64,000 nt of DNA, from the NCBI RefSeq assembly GCF_001423905.1, contig NZ_LMPQ01000012.1, forward strand, positions 119,398-183,397. Reading direction: 5' to 3'. Source of the stretch: Frigoribacterium sp. Leaf186 (GTDB lineage Bacteria; Actinomycetota; Actinomycetes; Actinomycetales; Microbacteriaceae). Below the pieces are notes generated by a model. The model searched no databases. It was not told the origin of the DNA and worked only from the letters and a program-made list of their open reading frames with translations. Position 1 is the stretch's first letter, and every line of letters starts with the position of its first letter. Shown here one piece after another: positions 16,445-25,247 of the stretch. The position numbers were made by a program, and so were the translations under genes.

Positions 16445-18685
16445 TCAGGCGTCGGCCGGACCGTCCTCGACGTAGGTCGTCCAGAGCCAGACCGCGACGC
16501 AGAGGCCGGCGAGCACGACGGCAGCGACGACGGCACCGCCGACCGGGAACGCCGACGACGGGCCGCCCGCGAACACCGCGGCGGCCGTGCCCACTCCCAC
16601 CACGGTGAGTGCGACGTGCAGGGGCCGGGACCAGGCCCAGAGGCGTCGACCCGGCAGCGACCCCACCGGGACGAGGGCGAGGACGAGCGATCCCAGCCCC
16701 GTCAGGCACACCGTCGCGCTGGTCTCGAGGGCGAGCTCGGTCGCGAACCCGCCGCTGCCCGGCAGGGCCCCGTGCGCTGCCCAGGCCGCGGTCGACACGA
16801 CCACCAGGGCTGCGACCTGCACGAGCGCCACCAGCCCGTCGTCACGCTCGCTCGGCTCGTCGGCTCGACCGTGACGCGAGGTCGACGATGCGACCAGGCC
16901 GCCGACGAGCACCACCCCGAGCACGAGGGGAGGGTCGAGGCCGAGCAGGCGCGTGACGGCGCACGCGACGACGGCGACGAGCAGGAGGCGCGGTGACATC
17001 CGCACCCGCGACTCGCGTCCCAGCAGACGGGACGTCACGAGGGTCGGCACCACGACGGCGAGGGCGTTGACCAGTGCGACCCCGACGACGATGCCGGCGA
17101 AGAGGCGCGCGGAGCGGACCTCGCCGTCGAGACCGGCGGCGAGTCCCACGACGGCGGCCCCGGCCGCGATCGTGAGCGCGGCGGTGAGACGGGGGTCGAG
17201 CTGCGCGCTCGAGAACGAGGTGGGCGGCTCGAGGGGCCGGTTGCGGCCCGTCAGTCGCGGGCCACGACGGGGGAGGCGGCCCCGCAGGGCGGTGGCGAGG
17301 AGTCGGGCCGGCGCGACGACGAGCAGGACGAACGCGGCGGCGAGTCCGACGGCGAGCAGCCACCCCGTGCCGGTCATCGCCTGCCCCGGGGTCGGCAGGT
17401 CACGGCCGAACGTCGTCGCCGCGGCCCACGATCCCGTCACGGCCGGGGTGTCCGCCTCTTCGGTGCCGCCACCGTCGCCGGTGCCGCCCGGAGCGCCTCC
17501 TGACCCCTCACCGGGAAGGGGGGCGCCGGACGGCCCGGCGCCGGGGTCTGCCGGGGCACCCGGACTCGCCGTCGCGCCCGGGCCGGCCGAGGGCGCCGGT
17601 GCGGCCGTCGGCCCGGGAGGCGCGGTGGACGCCGCCGACGACGCGACGGTGACCGAGATGCTCGCGCTGGGCGGCCCCACGTTGACCGCGGCGTCGATCT
17701 GGGCGACCTGCACGAGGTGCGCGCCCTCGGCGAGGGCGGCGTCGGACGACGTGCAGCGCCAGGCACCGCCGACCACCGACGACTGACAGACGGGGGCGCT
17801 GTCGACGTACGCGGTCACGGTGGCGCCGTCCTCTCCCGTCCCGCTGAAACTCACGGGCTGTGCCGAGATGCGGTCGCCGTCGCGGGGGGAGAGGAGGACG
17901 GGTGCACCGGGGGCGTCGCGGTCGACCGAGACGGAGACGTCGGCCGAGGCCGCCGAGCGGGGGACCGCCGGCACGGACGCCGAAGTCTGCGTCGCTCGCA
18001 CCGTGTAGCGCCCGGTGGGCCAGGAGGAGGCGGGGAGCACGACCGACCAGGCGCCGGTTCCGTCGGCCGTCGTGGAGACCGGCGCCGCGCCTCCGTCGAT
18101 CGTGACCCGGGCGCCCGGATGCGCGGTTCCGCCGACCTTGCCGCCAGGGGCTGGCCCGCCCCGCACGGTCGGCGGACCGAGCACGGAGAACGCGGGGCTC
18201 ACCCCGTCGGCGACCACGGCGGAGTTCGTGACGTCCCGGACCGTGAGGGTCTGGTCGGCGCCGTTCTCGAGCGTCACCGGGCACGACCATCCGACGGCGC
18301 CCGTGCCGCCGGTGGGGACGGCGACCTCGCAGAGCGCGCGGCTGGGGACGCGCGGGTCGAGCACCCGGAGGGTGGCGCCGGGGGTGCCCGTGCCGCCGAC
18401 CACGACGTCGTTCACGTCGCGGTCGCCGACGTCGTCGAGGGTCGGAGCCGTCGGCTGGGGCCCGGGCTGACCGAGCGAGGGTTCGGGCGTCGGCGTGTCG
18501 GTGGGGTCGCCCGCCGCCCGGGCGACCGCGCCCGCCGACAGGGCCATCGAGAGCCCGAGCACGAGGGCGGCGAGCGTCGACGCGGCGCACCGCCGCCCAC
18601 GCCGTCGGGGCGCGACCGGCGTGCGTCCGGCGACGGGGGCCGGCGGACGCATCGATGGCGGGGTCGGTGACTCGAACACTGTCAC
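16445..18685 (-). CDS. secreted Ig-like domain protein with multi-pass membrane C-terminus
   Basis: I do not recognise this 746-residue protein. It has a basic N-terminus and signal peptide (about residues 25-58), a Thr/Pro stretch, about three bacterial Ig-like modules (about 85-350, with repeated APG-type turns such as GTGTPGATL, GTAHPGARVTIDG and GTGEDGATVTAYVDS), a Pro/Ala/Gly linker (about 350-430), then about eight to ten hydrophobic helices to the C-terminus. This suggests an extracellular adhesive or sensing part on a membrane carrier. The start is uncertain: GTG 18685 or GTG 18679. On the minus strand TTGACT (18711-18716) lies 18 bases before TGAATG, which would give a nearly leaderless message. 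It is convergent with ndh/tRNA and divergent from lemA. Confidence 0.7.
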   Translation of the reverse strand: MTVFESPTPPSMRPPAPVAGRTPVAPRRRGRRCAASTLAALVLGLSMALSAGAVARAAGDPTDTPTPEPSLGQPGPQPTAPTLDDVGDRDVNDVVVGGTGTPGATLRVLDPRVPSRALCEVAVPTGGTGAVGWSCPVTLENGADQTLTVRDVTNSAVVADGVSPAFSVLGPPTVRGGPAPGGKVGGTAHPGARVTIDGGAAPVSTTADGTGAWSVVLPASSWPTGRYTVRATQTSASVPAVPRSAASADVSVSVDRDAPGAPVLLSPRDGDRISAQPVSFSGTGEDGATVTAYVDSAPVCQSSVVGGAWRCTSSDAALAEGAHLVQVAQIDAAVNVGPPSASISVTVASSAASTAPPGPTAAPAPSAGPGATASPGAPADPGAGPSGAPLPGEGSGGAPGGTGDGGGTEEADTPAVTGSWAAATTFGRDLPTPGQAMTGTGWLLAVGLAAAFVLLVVAPARLLATALRGRLPRRGPRLTGRNRPLEPPTSFSSAQLDPRLTAALTIAAGAAVVGLAAGLDGEVRSARLFAGIVVGVALVNALAVVVPTLVTSRLLGRESRVRMSPRLLLVAVVACAVTRLLGLDPPLVLGVVLVGGLVASSTSRHGRADEPSERDDGLVALVQVAALVVVSTAAWAAHGALPGSGGFATELALETSATVCLTGLGSLVLALVPVGSLPGRRLWAWSRPLHVALTVVGVGTAAAVFAGGPSSAFPVGGAVVAAVVLAGLCVAVWLWTTYVEDGPADA

Positions 18686-18807
18686 CCATTCAGCACGGTC
18701 TCGGGGTACAAGTCAATCGGCTGCGAGGAGGAGTCGCCGCGATCCGTGGTCGTCGTGAGTTGGCTCAGAGATCAGCCGGAGGGCAGGGACCCCACATGCG
18801 GCGCATT

Positions 18808-18813
18808 TATAGT
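18808..18813 (+). promoter_or_regulatory. -10 box for lemA-htpX
   Basis: TATAGT matches five of six consensus bases and sits in the only AT-rich patch of the gap, 90 bases upstream of lemA. No good -35 box is visible. Confidence 0.45.
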
Positions 18814-18903
18814 GTCCCTCGGACCCCCGACCACCCGAACCAGGTGGCGAGCGACCATCGGGCGCCCCGGCGCCACCGGTCCACCACCTAGGAGTGACAC
18901 GTC

Positions 18904-19485
18904 ATGGAACCGGCCACGATCGGCATCTTGGTAGCGGCAGGCGTCATCGTCCTGCTCGCGGTCATCTTCGGCATCTACCTCTGGGCCACCTACAACTCGT
19001 TGGTGACGCTCAAGGTGCGCGTCGACGAGGCCTGGAGCGACATCACGGTGCAGCTCAAACGCCGCGCCGACCTGATCCCCAACATCATCGAAGCCGTGAA
19101 GGGCTACGCCTCGCACGAGTCGTCGGTGTTCCAGAACGTGACCGCGGCCCGCGCCGAGACGATCGGCGCCGGCACTCCGGCCGAGGCGTCGGCCGCCGAG
19201 GGGCACATGCAGACGGCCCTGAAGAGCATCTTCGCCGTCGCCGAGGCGTACCCGCAGTTGCAGGCGAGCCAGAACTTCTTGCAGTTGCAGTCCGAACTCG
19301 TCGACACCGAGGACAAGATCCAGGCCGCGCGCCGCTTCTACAACGGGGGAGTCCGAGAGTTCAACACCAAGAACCGGGTCTTCCCCAACTCGCTGTTCGC
19401 CAAGAGGCTCGGCTTCACCGAACGCGATTTCTTCGAGGTCTCCGAGCCCTCGGCGATCGCCGAACCGCCCCGCGTCCAGTTCTGA
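18904..19485 (+). CDS. lemA: LemA family protein
   Basis: A 193-residue membrane-anchored protein: one N-terminal membrane helix (residues about 6-29) and the LemA helical domain (YNSLVTLKVRVDEAWSDI, QLKRRADLIPNIIEAVKGY, and ARRFYNGGVREFNTKNRVFP). The ATG at 18904 follows TAGGAG. htpX starts 29 bases after its stop; the lemA-htpX pair is conserved in many bacteria and points to a shared role in membrane protein quality control, though the biochemical role of LemA is not established. Confidence 0.92.
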   Translation: MEPATIGILVAAGVIVLLAVIFGIYLWATYNSLVTLKVRVDEAWSDITVQLKRRADLIPNIIEAVKGYASHESSVFQNVTAARAETIGAGTPAEASAAEGHMQTALKSIFAVAEAYPQLQASQNFLQLQSELVDTEDKIQAARRFYNGGVREFNTKNRVFPNSLFAKRLGFTERDFFEVSEPSAIAEPPRVQF

Positions 19486-19514
19486 CCCGGTCTTCCTGAC
19501 GTCCCGTCGAGACC

Positions 19515-20420
19515 ATGTACTCAGCGATCTCACGCAACAAGCGCAACACCGTCTTCATCGTCTTGATCTTCCTCGTGATCGTCGGGGCCCTCGGTTTCGC
19601 GGCGAGTGCGATCTGGAACAACGCGTCGATCGGGTTCCTCGTCCTGGGTGGCGCGGCCGTGTACGCGCTCGTCCAGTACTTCGCCGCCAGTGGCCAGGCC
19701 CTGTCGATGAGCAACGCCCAGCAGGTGGACGGCACGACGGCGCCACGCCTCTACCGGACGGTCGAGAACCTCAGCATCACCATGGGCATGCCGATGCCCA
19801 AGGTGTACGTGGTCGTCGACCCGGCTCCGAACGCCTTCGCCACGGGACGGGACCCCGAACACGCCGTCGTGGCGGCCACGACCGGGCTGCTCGAGATCAT
19901 GGACGACGCCGAGCTGCAGGGCGTCATGGCCCATGAGCTCGGACACGTCAAGAACTACGACATCCGCGTCTCGACGATGGTCTTCGGCCTGGTCGTCGCC
20001 GTCGGGTTCCTCGCCGACGTCCTGCTGCGCATGTCGTTCTTCAGTGCCCTGACCGGCGGCAACCGCAACAACTCCAACGGTGGTGGTGGCGGCGGCAACC
20101 CGGTCTTCCTCGTGCTGGGCCTCGTGGCCATGCTCGTCGCGCCCCTCGCGGCCGCGGCCGTCCAGGCAGCCGTCTCGCGCCAACGCGAGTACCTCGCCGA
20201 CGCCACCGGTGCCCTCACGACGCGCTACCCCGAAGGCCTCGCGCGGGCCCTCGAGAAACTGGGGTCGGCCGGCAGGCCGATGCGTCAGCAGAACACCTCG
20301 ATGTCGCACCTCTGGATCAGCGACCCGATGAAGCCCGGCGTGATGGACCGCCTCTTCAGCACGCATCCGCCGCTCCACGACCGCGTCGCACGGTTGCGTC
20401 AGAACGCCGGCACCTTCTAG
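19515..20420 (+). CDS. htpX: membrane zinc metalloprotease HtpX (M48B)
   Basis: An integral membrane protease that removes misfolded membrane proteins. The 301-residue protein has two N-terminal membrane helices (about 11-60), the zinc site HELGHVKNYD (about residues 140-149) and the third ligand in REYLADATGA, with two more hydrophobic segments between, separated by a Gly/Asn run. TMGMPMPKVYVV and DPAPNAFATGRDPEHA are typical HtpX stretches. It follows lemA in an apparent operon. The lemA stop and the htpX ATG are separated by a short gap without terminator. Confidence 0.94.
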   Translation: MYSAISRNKRNTVFIVLIFLVIVGALGFAASAIWNNASIGFLVLGGAAVYALVQYFAASGQALSMSNAQQVDGTTAPRLYRTVENLSITMGMPMPKVYVVVDPAPNAFATGRDPEHAVVAATTGLLEIMDDAELQGVMAHELGHVKNYDIRVSTMVFGLVVAVGFLADVLLRMSFFSALTGGNRNNSNGGGGGGNPVFLVLGLVAMLVAPLAAAAVQAAVSRQREYLADATGALTTRYPEGLARALEKLGSAGRPMRQQNTSMSHLWISDPMKPGVMDRLFSTHPPLHDRVARLRQNAGTF

Positions 20421-20456
20421 CCGGCACGTTCGGGTCGGTAGGCGCTAGTCGGCGCC

Positions 20457-21728
20457 CTAGGCGTCGGGCGCGTCGGGCGCGCCGTCGGCGTCGGGGGCCC
20501 CGGTGGCCTCGACGGGACCGGCGACGGCCGGTCGGAGGGCGCCGGCGAGGTCGCCGCGGTCTTCGACCTCGATCGAGGTGAGCCCCTGCCAGCCGGCGGC
20601 ACGACGCAGGGTAGCGGCCAACAGGTCGACGTCGACCGCGAGGTCGCGTTCCCGCCAGGCGGACTGCACCCGGAGGACCCCTGCCCGACGATCGCTCTTC
20701 AGGTCGACCCGCCCGACGAGCTGATCGCCCTGGAGGACGGGCAGCACGTAGTACCCGTGGATGCGCTTCTCGCGGGGGGTGTAGATCTCGATGCGGTAAT
20801 GGAATCCGAACAGGCGCTCGGCTCGTGGCCGGTGCCACACGACCGGGTCGAACGGAGACAGCACGGCGTCGGACTCGAGAGCACGGGGCACGCGCGCGTC
20901 GCGGTGCAGCCACGCGGTCGGGCCCCACCCGGGGACGACGACGGGCTCGACCACGCCCTCGTCGTGCAGTTCACGGAGTGCGGGCACCACGTCGGCGGAC
21001 TTCAACCGGAAGTAGTCGGCGAGGTCAGAGGTCGTGGCGACCCCGAAGGCCCGGGCTGCGTGGGCCACGAGGCGCCGGTGCGATTCGTGGCGGTCGACGT
21101 CGACGGCCAGCACGTCGGCGGGGAGCACCTGCTCGGGAAGGGCGTAGACCCGCTCGAACCGTCGCCGTCCCGCGCTGACCAGCGCGCCCGTCCGGAACAG
21201 GGACTCGAGACCGCGCTTCACGTCACCCCAGCCCCACCACGGGCCGGTGCGGTCGGGCCGCGGGAACACCGCGGCGTCGGCCTCGACCAGACTGGCGGGG
21301 AGGGGGCCCTTGTCGCGGATCTCGTCGAGCAGCCAGCGCTCCATGCGGGGGCTCGTCGACAGCCACGACGAGGCGTCACCCCGCCACTTCGATTCGTGGT
21401 CGTGCATCCGGAAGCGGAACAGGGGCCAGGTCGAGACGGGCACGATGGCCGCCTCGTGGGCCCAGTACTCGACGTACCGGCCGCGGGGAGCGAAGGTGAG
21501 GCGGTCGAGGGTGGCTCGGTCGTAGGAGCCCAGGCGGGCGAACGCCGGCAGGTAGTGGCTGCGTTCGAAGACGTTCACCGAGTCGATCTGCAGCAGGCCG
21601 AGTCGGTCGACGAGGGAGTTGAGTTGGCGGGCGCCCGGGCGGACCGCGGCGTCGACGGGGCGGCCGAACCCCTGCGCCGCGAGGGCGACACGGCGGGCCT
21701 GGGCGGGGGAGAGCTGCTGACGGGGCAC
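20457..21728 (-). CDS. AlkX/YcaQ-type winged-helix DNA glycosylase (HTH_42)
   Basis: Members excise or unhook alkylated and crosslinked bases. The 423-residue product carries LSPAQARRVALAAQGF, the region RLGLLQIDSVNVFERSHYLPAFARLGSY, which contains a QID tripeptide matching the catalytic Q-hydrophobic-D motif of the AlkX branch, then RYVEYWAHEA, PWWGWGDVKRGLE and LSPFDPVVWHRPRAERLFGF. The last 30 residues are Ala/Pro/Asp-rich. The frame extends to an ATG at 21752, but TACAGT seven bases before the GTG at 21728 favours that leaderless start. It is convergent with htpX. Substrate range cannot be read from the sequence. Confidence 0.87.
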   Translation of the reverse strand: MPRQQLSPAQARRVALAAQGFGRPVDAAVRPGARQLNSLVDRLGLLQIDSVNVFERSHYLPAFARLGSYDRATLDRLTFAPRGRYVEYWAHEAAIVPVSTWPLFRFRMHDHESKWRGDASSWLSTSPRMERWLLDEIRDKGPLPASLVEADAAVFPRPDRTGPWWGWGDVKRGLESLFRTGALVSAGRRRFERVYALPEQVLPADVLAVDVDRHESHRRLVAHAARAFGVATTSDLADYFRLKSADVVPALRELHDEGVVEPVVVPGWGPTAWLHRDARVPRALESDAVLSPFDPVVWHRPRAERLFGFHYRIEIYTPREKRIHGYYVLPVLQGDQLVGRVDLKSDRRAGVLRVQSAWRERDLAVDVDLLAATLRRAAGWQGLTSIEVEDRGDLAGALRPAVAGPVEATGAPDADGAPDAPDA

Positions 21729-21735
21729 GCGGACG

Positions 21736-21741
21736 ACTGTA
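21736..21741 (-). promoter_or_regulatory. -10 box for leaderless AlkX-like gene
   Basis: On the minus strand TACAGT is followed by seven bases and the GTG at 21728. This is the reason for rejecting the upstream ATG at 21752. Confidence 0.5.
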
Positions 21742-21761
21742 GTGACGGCCATCGACGCGCG

Positions 21762-21773
21762 CCGCGCCTCCTG
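21762..21773 (-). repeat. dispersed motif copy
   Basis: CCGCGCCTCCTG, the reverse complement of the motif core, lies in the divergent gap between the AlkX-like gene and the AI-2E-family gene. Confidence 0.65.
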
Positions 21774-21847
21774 GTCGACGTCTCGCCCCAGGCGTCACAT
21801 GCCCCTGCGGGCATGTGGACGGGTAGGTGAGGCGCCCCTCAGGGCCA

Positions 21848-21853
21848 TAAACT
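21848..21853 (+). promoter_or_regulatory. -10 box for leaderless AI-2E-family gene
   Basis: TAAACT stands six bases before the ATG at 21860. Confidence 0.55.
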
Positions 21854-21859
21854 GACGCG

Positions 21860-23041
21860 ATGATCTGGCGGAACCGCCCCACGAGCGGCGACGAGACGCG
21901 GGGTGACGCGGCGGGCAGCCGCACGGCCGGCCCCGTCGCCGACCCGTCGGTGCCGCGGGGCATGGTCATCGCGGGGGCCTGGTCGTGGCGCATCCTGCTG
22001 CTCGTGGCCGTGGCCGGCGTGCTCGTCTGGCTGGTCACGCAGTTGCGGGTCATCGTCATCCCGTTCTTGGTCGCGTTGCTCGTCTCGGCCCTGCTCGTGC
22101 CGCTGTCGGCCTGGCTGCAGCGCCACCGGTGGCCCAAGGGGCTCGCGATCGTGACCGTCCTGGTCGGGTTCCTCGTCGTGGTGTCCGGCCTCGTCGTGCT
22201 CGTGGTGCTGCAGATCGTCGACGGCTGGCCGTCCCTGCGTGATCGGTCCGTCGCCTCGTACGGCGACTTCAAGGACTTCTTGCTCACGTCGCCGTTGCAC
22301 CTCACCGAGGGGCAGATCAACGGCTACCTGTCCGACGCGGTGGCCGCGGTGCAGCAAGACAGCCAGCCGCTCGTGCGGGGTGCCCTGTCGGTGGGGTCCA
22401 CCGCGGGCCACGTCGGGGCAGGGCTCGTGCTCGCCCTCTTCGCGACGATCTTCGTGCTGGTGGGTGGTGCCGAGATCTGGCGCTGGGTGGTCCGGCTGTT
22501 CCCCCGGGCGTCGCGTCCTGCCGTCGACGGCGCGGGGCGCGCCGGATGGCTCACCCTGACGAACTTCGTCAAGGTGCAGATCTTCGTCGCGTTCGTCGAC
22601 GCCGTCGGCATCGGGCTGGGTGCGCTCTTCCTCGGCCTGCCCCTCGTGGCCCCGATCGCGATCGCGGTGTTCCTGGGGTCGTTCGTTCCCGTCGTGGGTG
22701 CCGTGGCGACCGGGGCGATCGCCGTCGTCATCGCGCTCGTCTACAACGGCTGGGTCGTCGCCCTGCTCATGCTCGCCGTGGTCATCGTCGTGCAGCAGAT
22801 CGAAGGGCACCTGTTGCAGCCGTTCGTCATGGGCAGCGCCGTCAAGGTGCACCCGCTGGCCGTCGTCTTCGCGGTCGCGGCCGGCACCCTCGTCGCCGGC
22901 ATCCCCGGGGCCCTCTTCGCGGTGCCGTTCGTGGCCGTGCTGAACGTCATGATCACCTACGTCGCGAGGGGCACCTGGCGCGAGACGCCTCGCCCCGTCG
23001 AGAACGACGTCACCCGACCCGGAGGCCTCACCGATGTCTGA
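21860..23041 (+). CDS. AI-2E/PerM-family (UPF0118) membrane protein
   Basis: A 393-residue polytopic membrane protein of the AI-2E transporter superfamily, whose members include quorum-signal exporters and sodium/proton antiporters; the substrate here is unknown. About seven to eight hydrophobic helices are arranged as two or three, a polar central domain (about residues 130-190), then four or five with the conserved stretches FLGSFVPVVGA, QQIEGHLLQPFVMG and HPLAVVFAV. The start is placed behind a TAAACT box. The ilvA gene overlaps its last eight bases, so the pair is cotranslated. A related membrane protein lies in the syntenic mycobacterial region (Rv1101c), though not in this position. Confidence 0.88.
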   Translation: MIWRNRPTSGDETRGDAAGSRTAGPVADPSVPRGMVIAGAWSWRILLLVAVAGVLVWLVTQLRVIVIPFLVALLVSALLVPLSAWLQRHRWPKGLAIVTVLVGFLVVVSGLVVLVVLQIVDGWPSLRDRSVASYGDFKDFLLTSPLHLTEGQINGYLSDAVAAVQQDSQPLVRGALSVGSTAGHVGAGLVLALFATIFVLVGGAEIWRWVVRLFPRASRPAVDGAGRAGWLTLTNFVKVQIFVAFVDAVGIGLGALFLGLPLVAPIAIAVFLGSFVPVVGAVATGAIAVVIALVYNGWVVALLMLAVVIVVQQIEGHLLQPFVMGSAVKVHPLAVVFAVAAGTLVAGIPGALFAVPFVAVLNVMITYVARGTWRETPRPVENDVTRPGGLTDV

Positions 23042-24272
23042 CCGCACCCTGGCAGGTCCCACCCTCACCGAGATCGAGGAGGCGCGTGAACGCGTCTCGC
23101 AGGTCGTCCGCGTCACCCCGATGGAGACCTCGCAGTACCTCGCCGACGTGCTCGGCTCAGCCGTGCACCTCAAGTGTGAGAACCTGCAACGGACCGGCTC
23201 GTACAAGATCCGCGGGGCCTACAACCGCCTCACGCAGTTGTCCGACGACGAGAAGGCCCGAGGCGTCGTGGCCGCCTCGGCCGGCAACCACGCCCAGGGC
23301 GTCGCCCTGGCCGCGCGCGAACTCGGCATCAAGGCGACGATCTTCATGCCGGTGGGCGTCGCCCTGCCGAAGTTGCAGGCGACCCGCCACTACGGAGCCG
23401 ACGTCGTGCTGCGGGGGCACGCGGTCGAGCAGTCCCTCCGGGCCGCGCAGGAGTTCGCCGACACCACCGGCGCCGTGTTCATCCCGCCGTTCGACCACGC
23501 CGACGTCGTCGCAGGCCAGGGCACGCTGGGCCTCGAGATCCTCGAGCAGGTCCCCGACGTCGACACGGTGATCGTTCCGGTCGGCGGGGGTGGGCTCGCG
23601 GCCGGAGTGGCCAGCGCCCTCAAGCAGAGCGCTGCGCTCACGGGGCGCGACGTCCGCATCATCGGCGTGCAGGCGGCCAACGCCGCTCCGTACGCCGTCT
23701 CGATGAAGCTCGGCGTCCGCACCGACATCGACGCGCAGCCCACGATCGCCGACGGCATCGCGGTGGCGAGGCCCGGCGTGCTCAACTTCGAGATCATCCG
23801 CGAGACCGTCGACGAGATCGTGACGGTCAGCGACGACGACACGGCCCGCGCGATGCTCGTGCTGCTCGAGCGCGCCAAACTCGTCGTGGAGGCCGCCGGT
23901 GCGGTGGGCATCGCCGCCATCCTCACCGAGCAGGTGCGTGACCTGGGCACCACCGTGGTGATCTTGAGCGGTGGCAACATCGACCCGCTGATGATGGAGC
24001 GCGTCATCGGTCGAGGCCTCGCGGCCGCCGCCCGGTACGTCAAGCTGCGCATCGGCATGCCCGACCGCCCGGGTCAGCTCACGCGGGTCAGCGAGGTGCT
24101 GTCCGACGCCAACGCCAACGTCGTCGAGGTGCTGCACACCCGCCACGGGCGGGGGCTGCAGATCAGCGAGGTCGAACTCGAGCTCAGCATCGAGACCCGA
24201 GGGCCCGACCACGTCGACGAGGTGCTGCAGCGACTGCGCGACGCCGGGTACGAACCCAACGTCGACTTCTGA
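23034..24272 (+). CDS. ilvA: threonine ammonia-lyase with C-terminal ACT domain
   Basis: Deaminates threonine to 2-oxobutanoate with pyridoxal phosphate; first step of isoleucine synthesis or threonine breakdown. The 412-residue protein has the cofactor lysine in TGSYKIRGAYN, the substrate loop SAGNHAQGVA, the phosphate-binding GGGGLAAG, SGGNIDPLMMERV, and one ACT domain (about 330-412) starting LRIGMPDRPGQLTRVSEVL. One ACT domain and this length match the TdcB/short IlvA form rather than the two-domain E. coli IlvA. It overlaps the upstream transporter gene and is closed by a strong bidirectional hairpin at 24571-24603. Confidence 0.92.
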   Translation: MSDRTLAGPTLTEIEEARERVSQVVRVTPMETSQYLADVLGSAVHLKCENLQRTGSYKIRGAYNRLTQLSDDEKARGVVAASAGNHAQGVALAARELGIKATIFMPVGVALPKLQATRHYGADVVLRGHAVEQSLRAAQEFADTTGAVFIPPFDHADVVAGQGTLGLEILEQVPDVDTVIVPVGGGGLAAGVASALKQSAALTGRDVRIIGVQAANAAPYAVSMKLGVRTDIDAQPTIADGIAVARPGVLNFEIIRETVDEIVTVSDDDTARAMLVLLERAKLVVEAAGAVGIAAILTEQVRDLGTTVVILSGGNIDPLMMERVIGRGLAAAARYVKLRIGMPDRPGQLTRVSEVLSDANANVVEVLHTRHGRGLQISEVELELSIETRGPDHVDEVLQRLRDAGYEPNVDF

Positions 24273-24290
24273 GCCACGTCTGCGTGACCC

Positions 24291-24363
24291 GGCTCGCGCC
24301 TCCTGACCCGGCCGCGCCTCGTGGCCGATTCCGTGCCTCCTGACGCCGCCCGCGCCTCCTGCT
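24291..24363 (-). repeat. cluster of four dispersed-motif cores
   Basis: Four copies or near-copies of CGCGCCTCCTG begin at 24295, 24312 (CGCGCCTCGTG), 24332 (CGTGCCTCCTG) and 24351, spaced 17-20 bp apart. They fill the first part of the 341-bp gap between ilvA and greA; the rest holds an inverted-repeat element and a terminator. Confidence 0.7.
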
Positions 24364-24403
24364 GCTGGCCGCTCCCTGCGGCGCATGGCGACGTCGGCGG
24401 CGT

Positions 24404-24474
24404 CGGCAACTCAGGCGAACGACGTGCTCCGGGCGTCGTGAGGCCGGCAGCAGCGTCGTTCTCCTGAGTTGCCG
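24404..24474. repeat. 71-bp inverted-repeat element, copy 2 (best preserved)
   Basis: The left arm at 24404-24424 begins CGGCAACTCAGG and ends GAACGACG. The right arm at 24454-24474 is its reverse complement with one mismatch over 21 bp. The 29-nt centre is unrelated. The element is flanked by the motif cluster on the left and the greA/ilvA terminator on the right. Confidence 0.8.
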
Positions 24475-24570
24475 GCGGGCCCGGCGTGAGCGTGCCGGGG
24501 GCGGCTCCGCACCAGGCACAGCGCGGAACGAGGTGCGCGGCCCGTCGTCGGGTACGGCCCACAGGACGCC

Positions 24571-24603
24571 GAAGGCCCCCGCTCGCGTCCAGCGGGGGCC
24601 TTC
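24571..24603. terminator. bidirectional terminator between ilvA and greA
   Basis: GAAGGCCCCCGCT pairs perfectly (13 bp) with AGCGGGGGCCTTC around the 7-nt loop CGCGTCC. AA/TT flanks suit both directions, as expected between convergent genes. Confidence 0.8.
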
Positions 24604-24613
24604 GTGACGTGAC

Positions 24614-25105
24614 CTACGGCTGGTAGGTCTCGACCTTCGTGACCGTGACCGAGATGTCTTTGCCGTTGGGTGCGGTGTAGCTGGTCGTCGTGCCGACCTT
24701 GACCCCGTTGATGGCCTGGCCGAGCGGGCTGGTCTCGCTGTAGACCGAGAGGTCGCTGCCGGCGGCGATGATCTCGCGGTTGCCGAGGAGGAACGTGCTC
24801 TCGTCACCGGCGATGGTCGCCGTGACCACGGTGCCGGGCCCGACGATGCCGTCGGCCGCCGTCGAGTCGCCCACGGTCGCGTGCTTCAGCAGGTTGGTCA
24901 GCGTGCGGATGCGCGCCTCCATCTTGCCCTGCTCGTCCTTCGCGGCGTGGTAGCCGCCGTTCTCCTTCAGGTCGCCCTCTTCGCGGGCGGCCTCGATGCG
25001 CGACGCGATCTCTCGGCGCCCCTCGCCACTGAGGGTGTCGAGCTCGGCTCGAAGACGGTCGCGGGCGTCGGTGGTGAGCCAGGTGGTCTCGTTGTCAGTG
25101 CTCAT
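24614..25105 (-). CDS. greA: transcription elongation factor GreA
   Basis: Stimulates RNA cleavage by backtracked RNA polymerase. The 163-residue protein has the N-terminal coiled-coil (about 12-75, with the tip sequence REEGDLKENGGYHAAKDEQG) and the C-terminal FKBP-like domain (GPGTVVTATIAGD, SPLGQAINGVKVG). Both tip acidic residues are present. The ATG at 25105 follows GGAGACACC. The gene heads the block greA-DUF4307-mca, which keeps the order of Rv1080c-Rv1082. Confidence 0.96.
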   Translation of the reverse strand: MSTDNETTWLTTDARDRLRAELDTLSGEGRREIASRIEAAREEGDLKENGGYHAAKDEQGKMEARIRTLTNLLKHATVGDSTAADGIVGPGTVVTATIAGDESTFLLGNREIIAAGSDLSVYSETSPLGQAINGVKVGTTTSYTAPNGKDISVTVTKVETYQP

Positions 25106-25153
25106 GGTGTCTCCGTTTCGTGCGGCGGTCGTACCCGGACGGGCGGGTCGAGC

Positions 25154-25166
25154 CGAGGAGGCGCGG
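25154..25166 (+). repeat. dispersed motif copy upstream of greA
   Basis: CGAGGAGGCGCGG lies between the greA start and the terminator of the DUF4307 gene. Confidence 0.55.
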
Positions 25167-25196
25167 TGCCGGGAGCCGGGGCGAGGTCGCCCACCG

Positions 25197-25227
25197 AAAA
25201 AAGGAGACCGGCCGAGTGGCCGGTCTC
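25197..25227 (-). terminator. intrinsic terminator of the DUF4307 gene
   Basis: On the minus strand a perfect 10-bp stem (GAGACCGGCC/GGCCGGTCTC, 4-nt loop) is followed by six T residues. It is the only clear stem plus T-run terminator I found in the window. Confidence 0.85.
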
Positions 25228-25247
25228 GTCGTGCGATTCCGAGCAGT

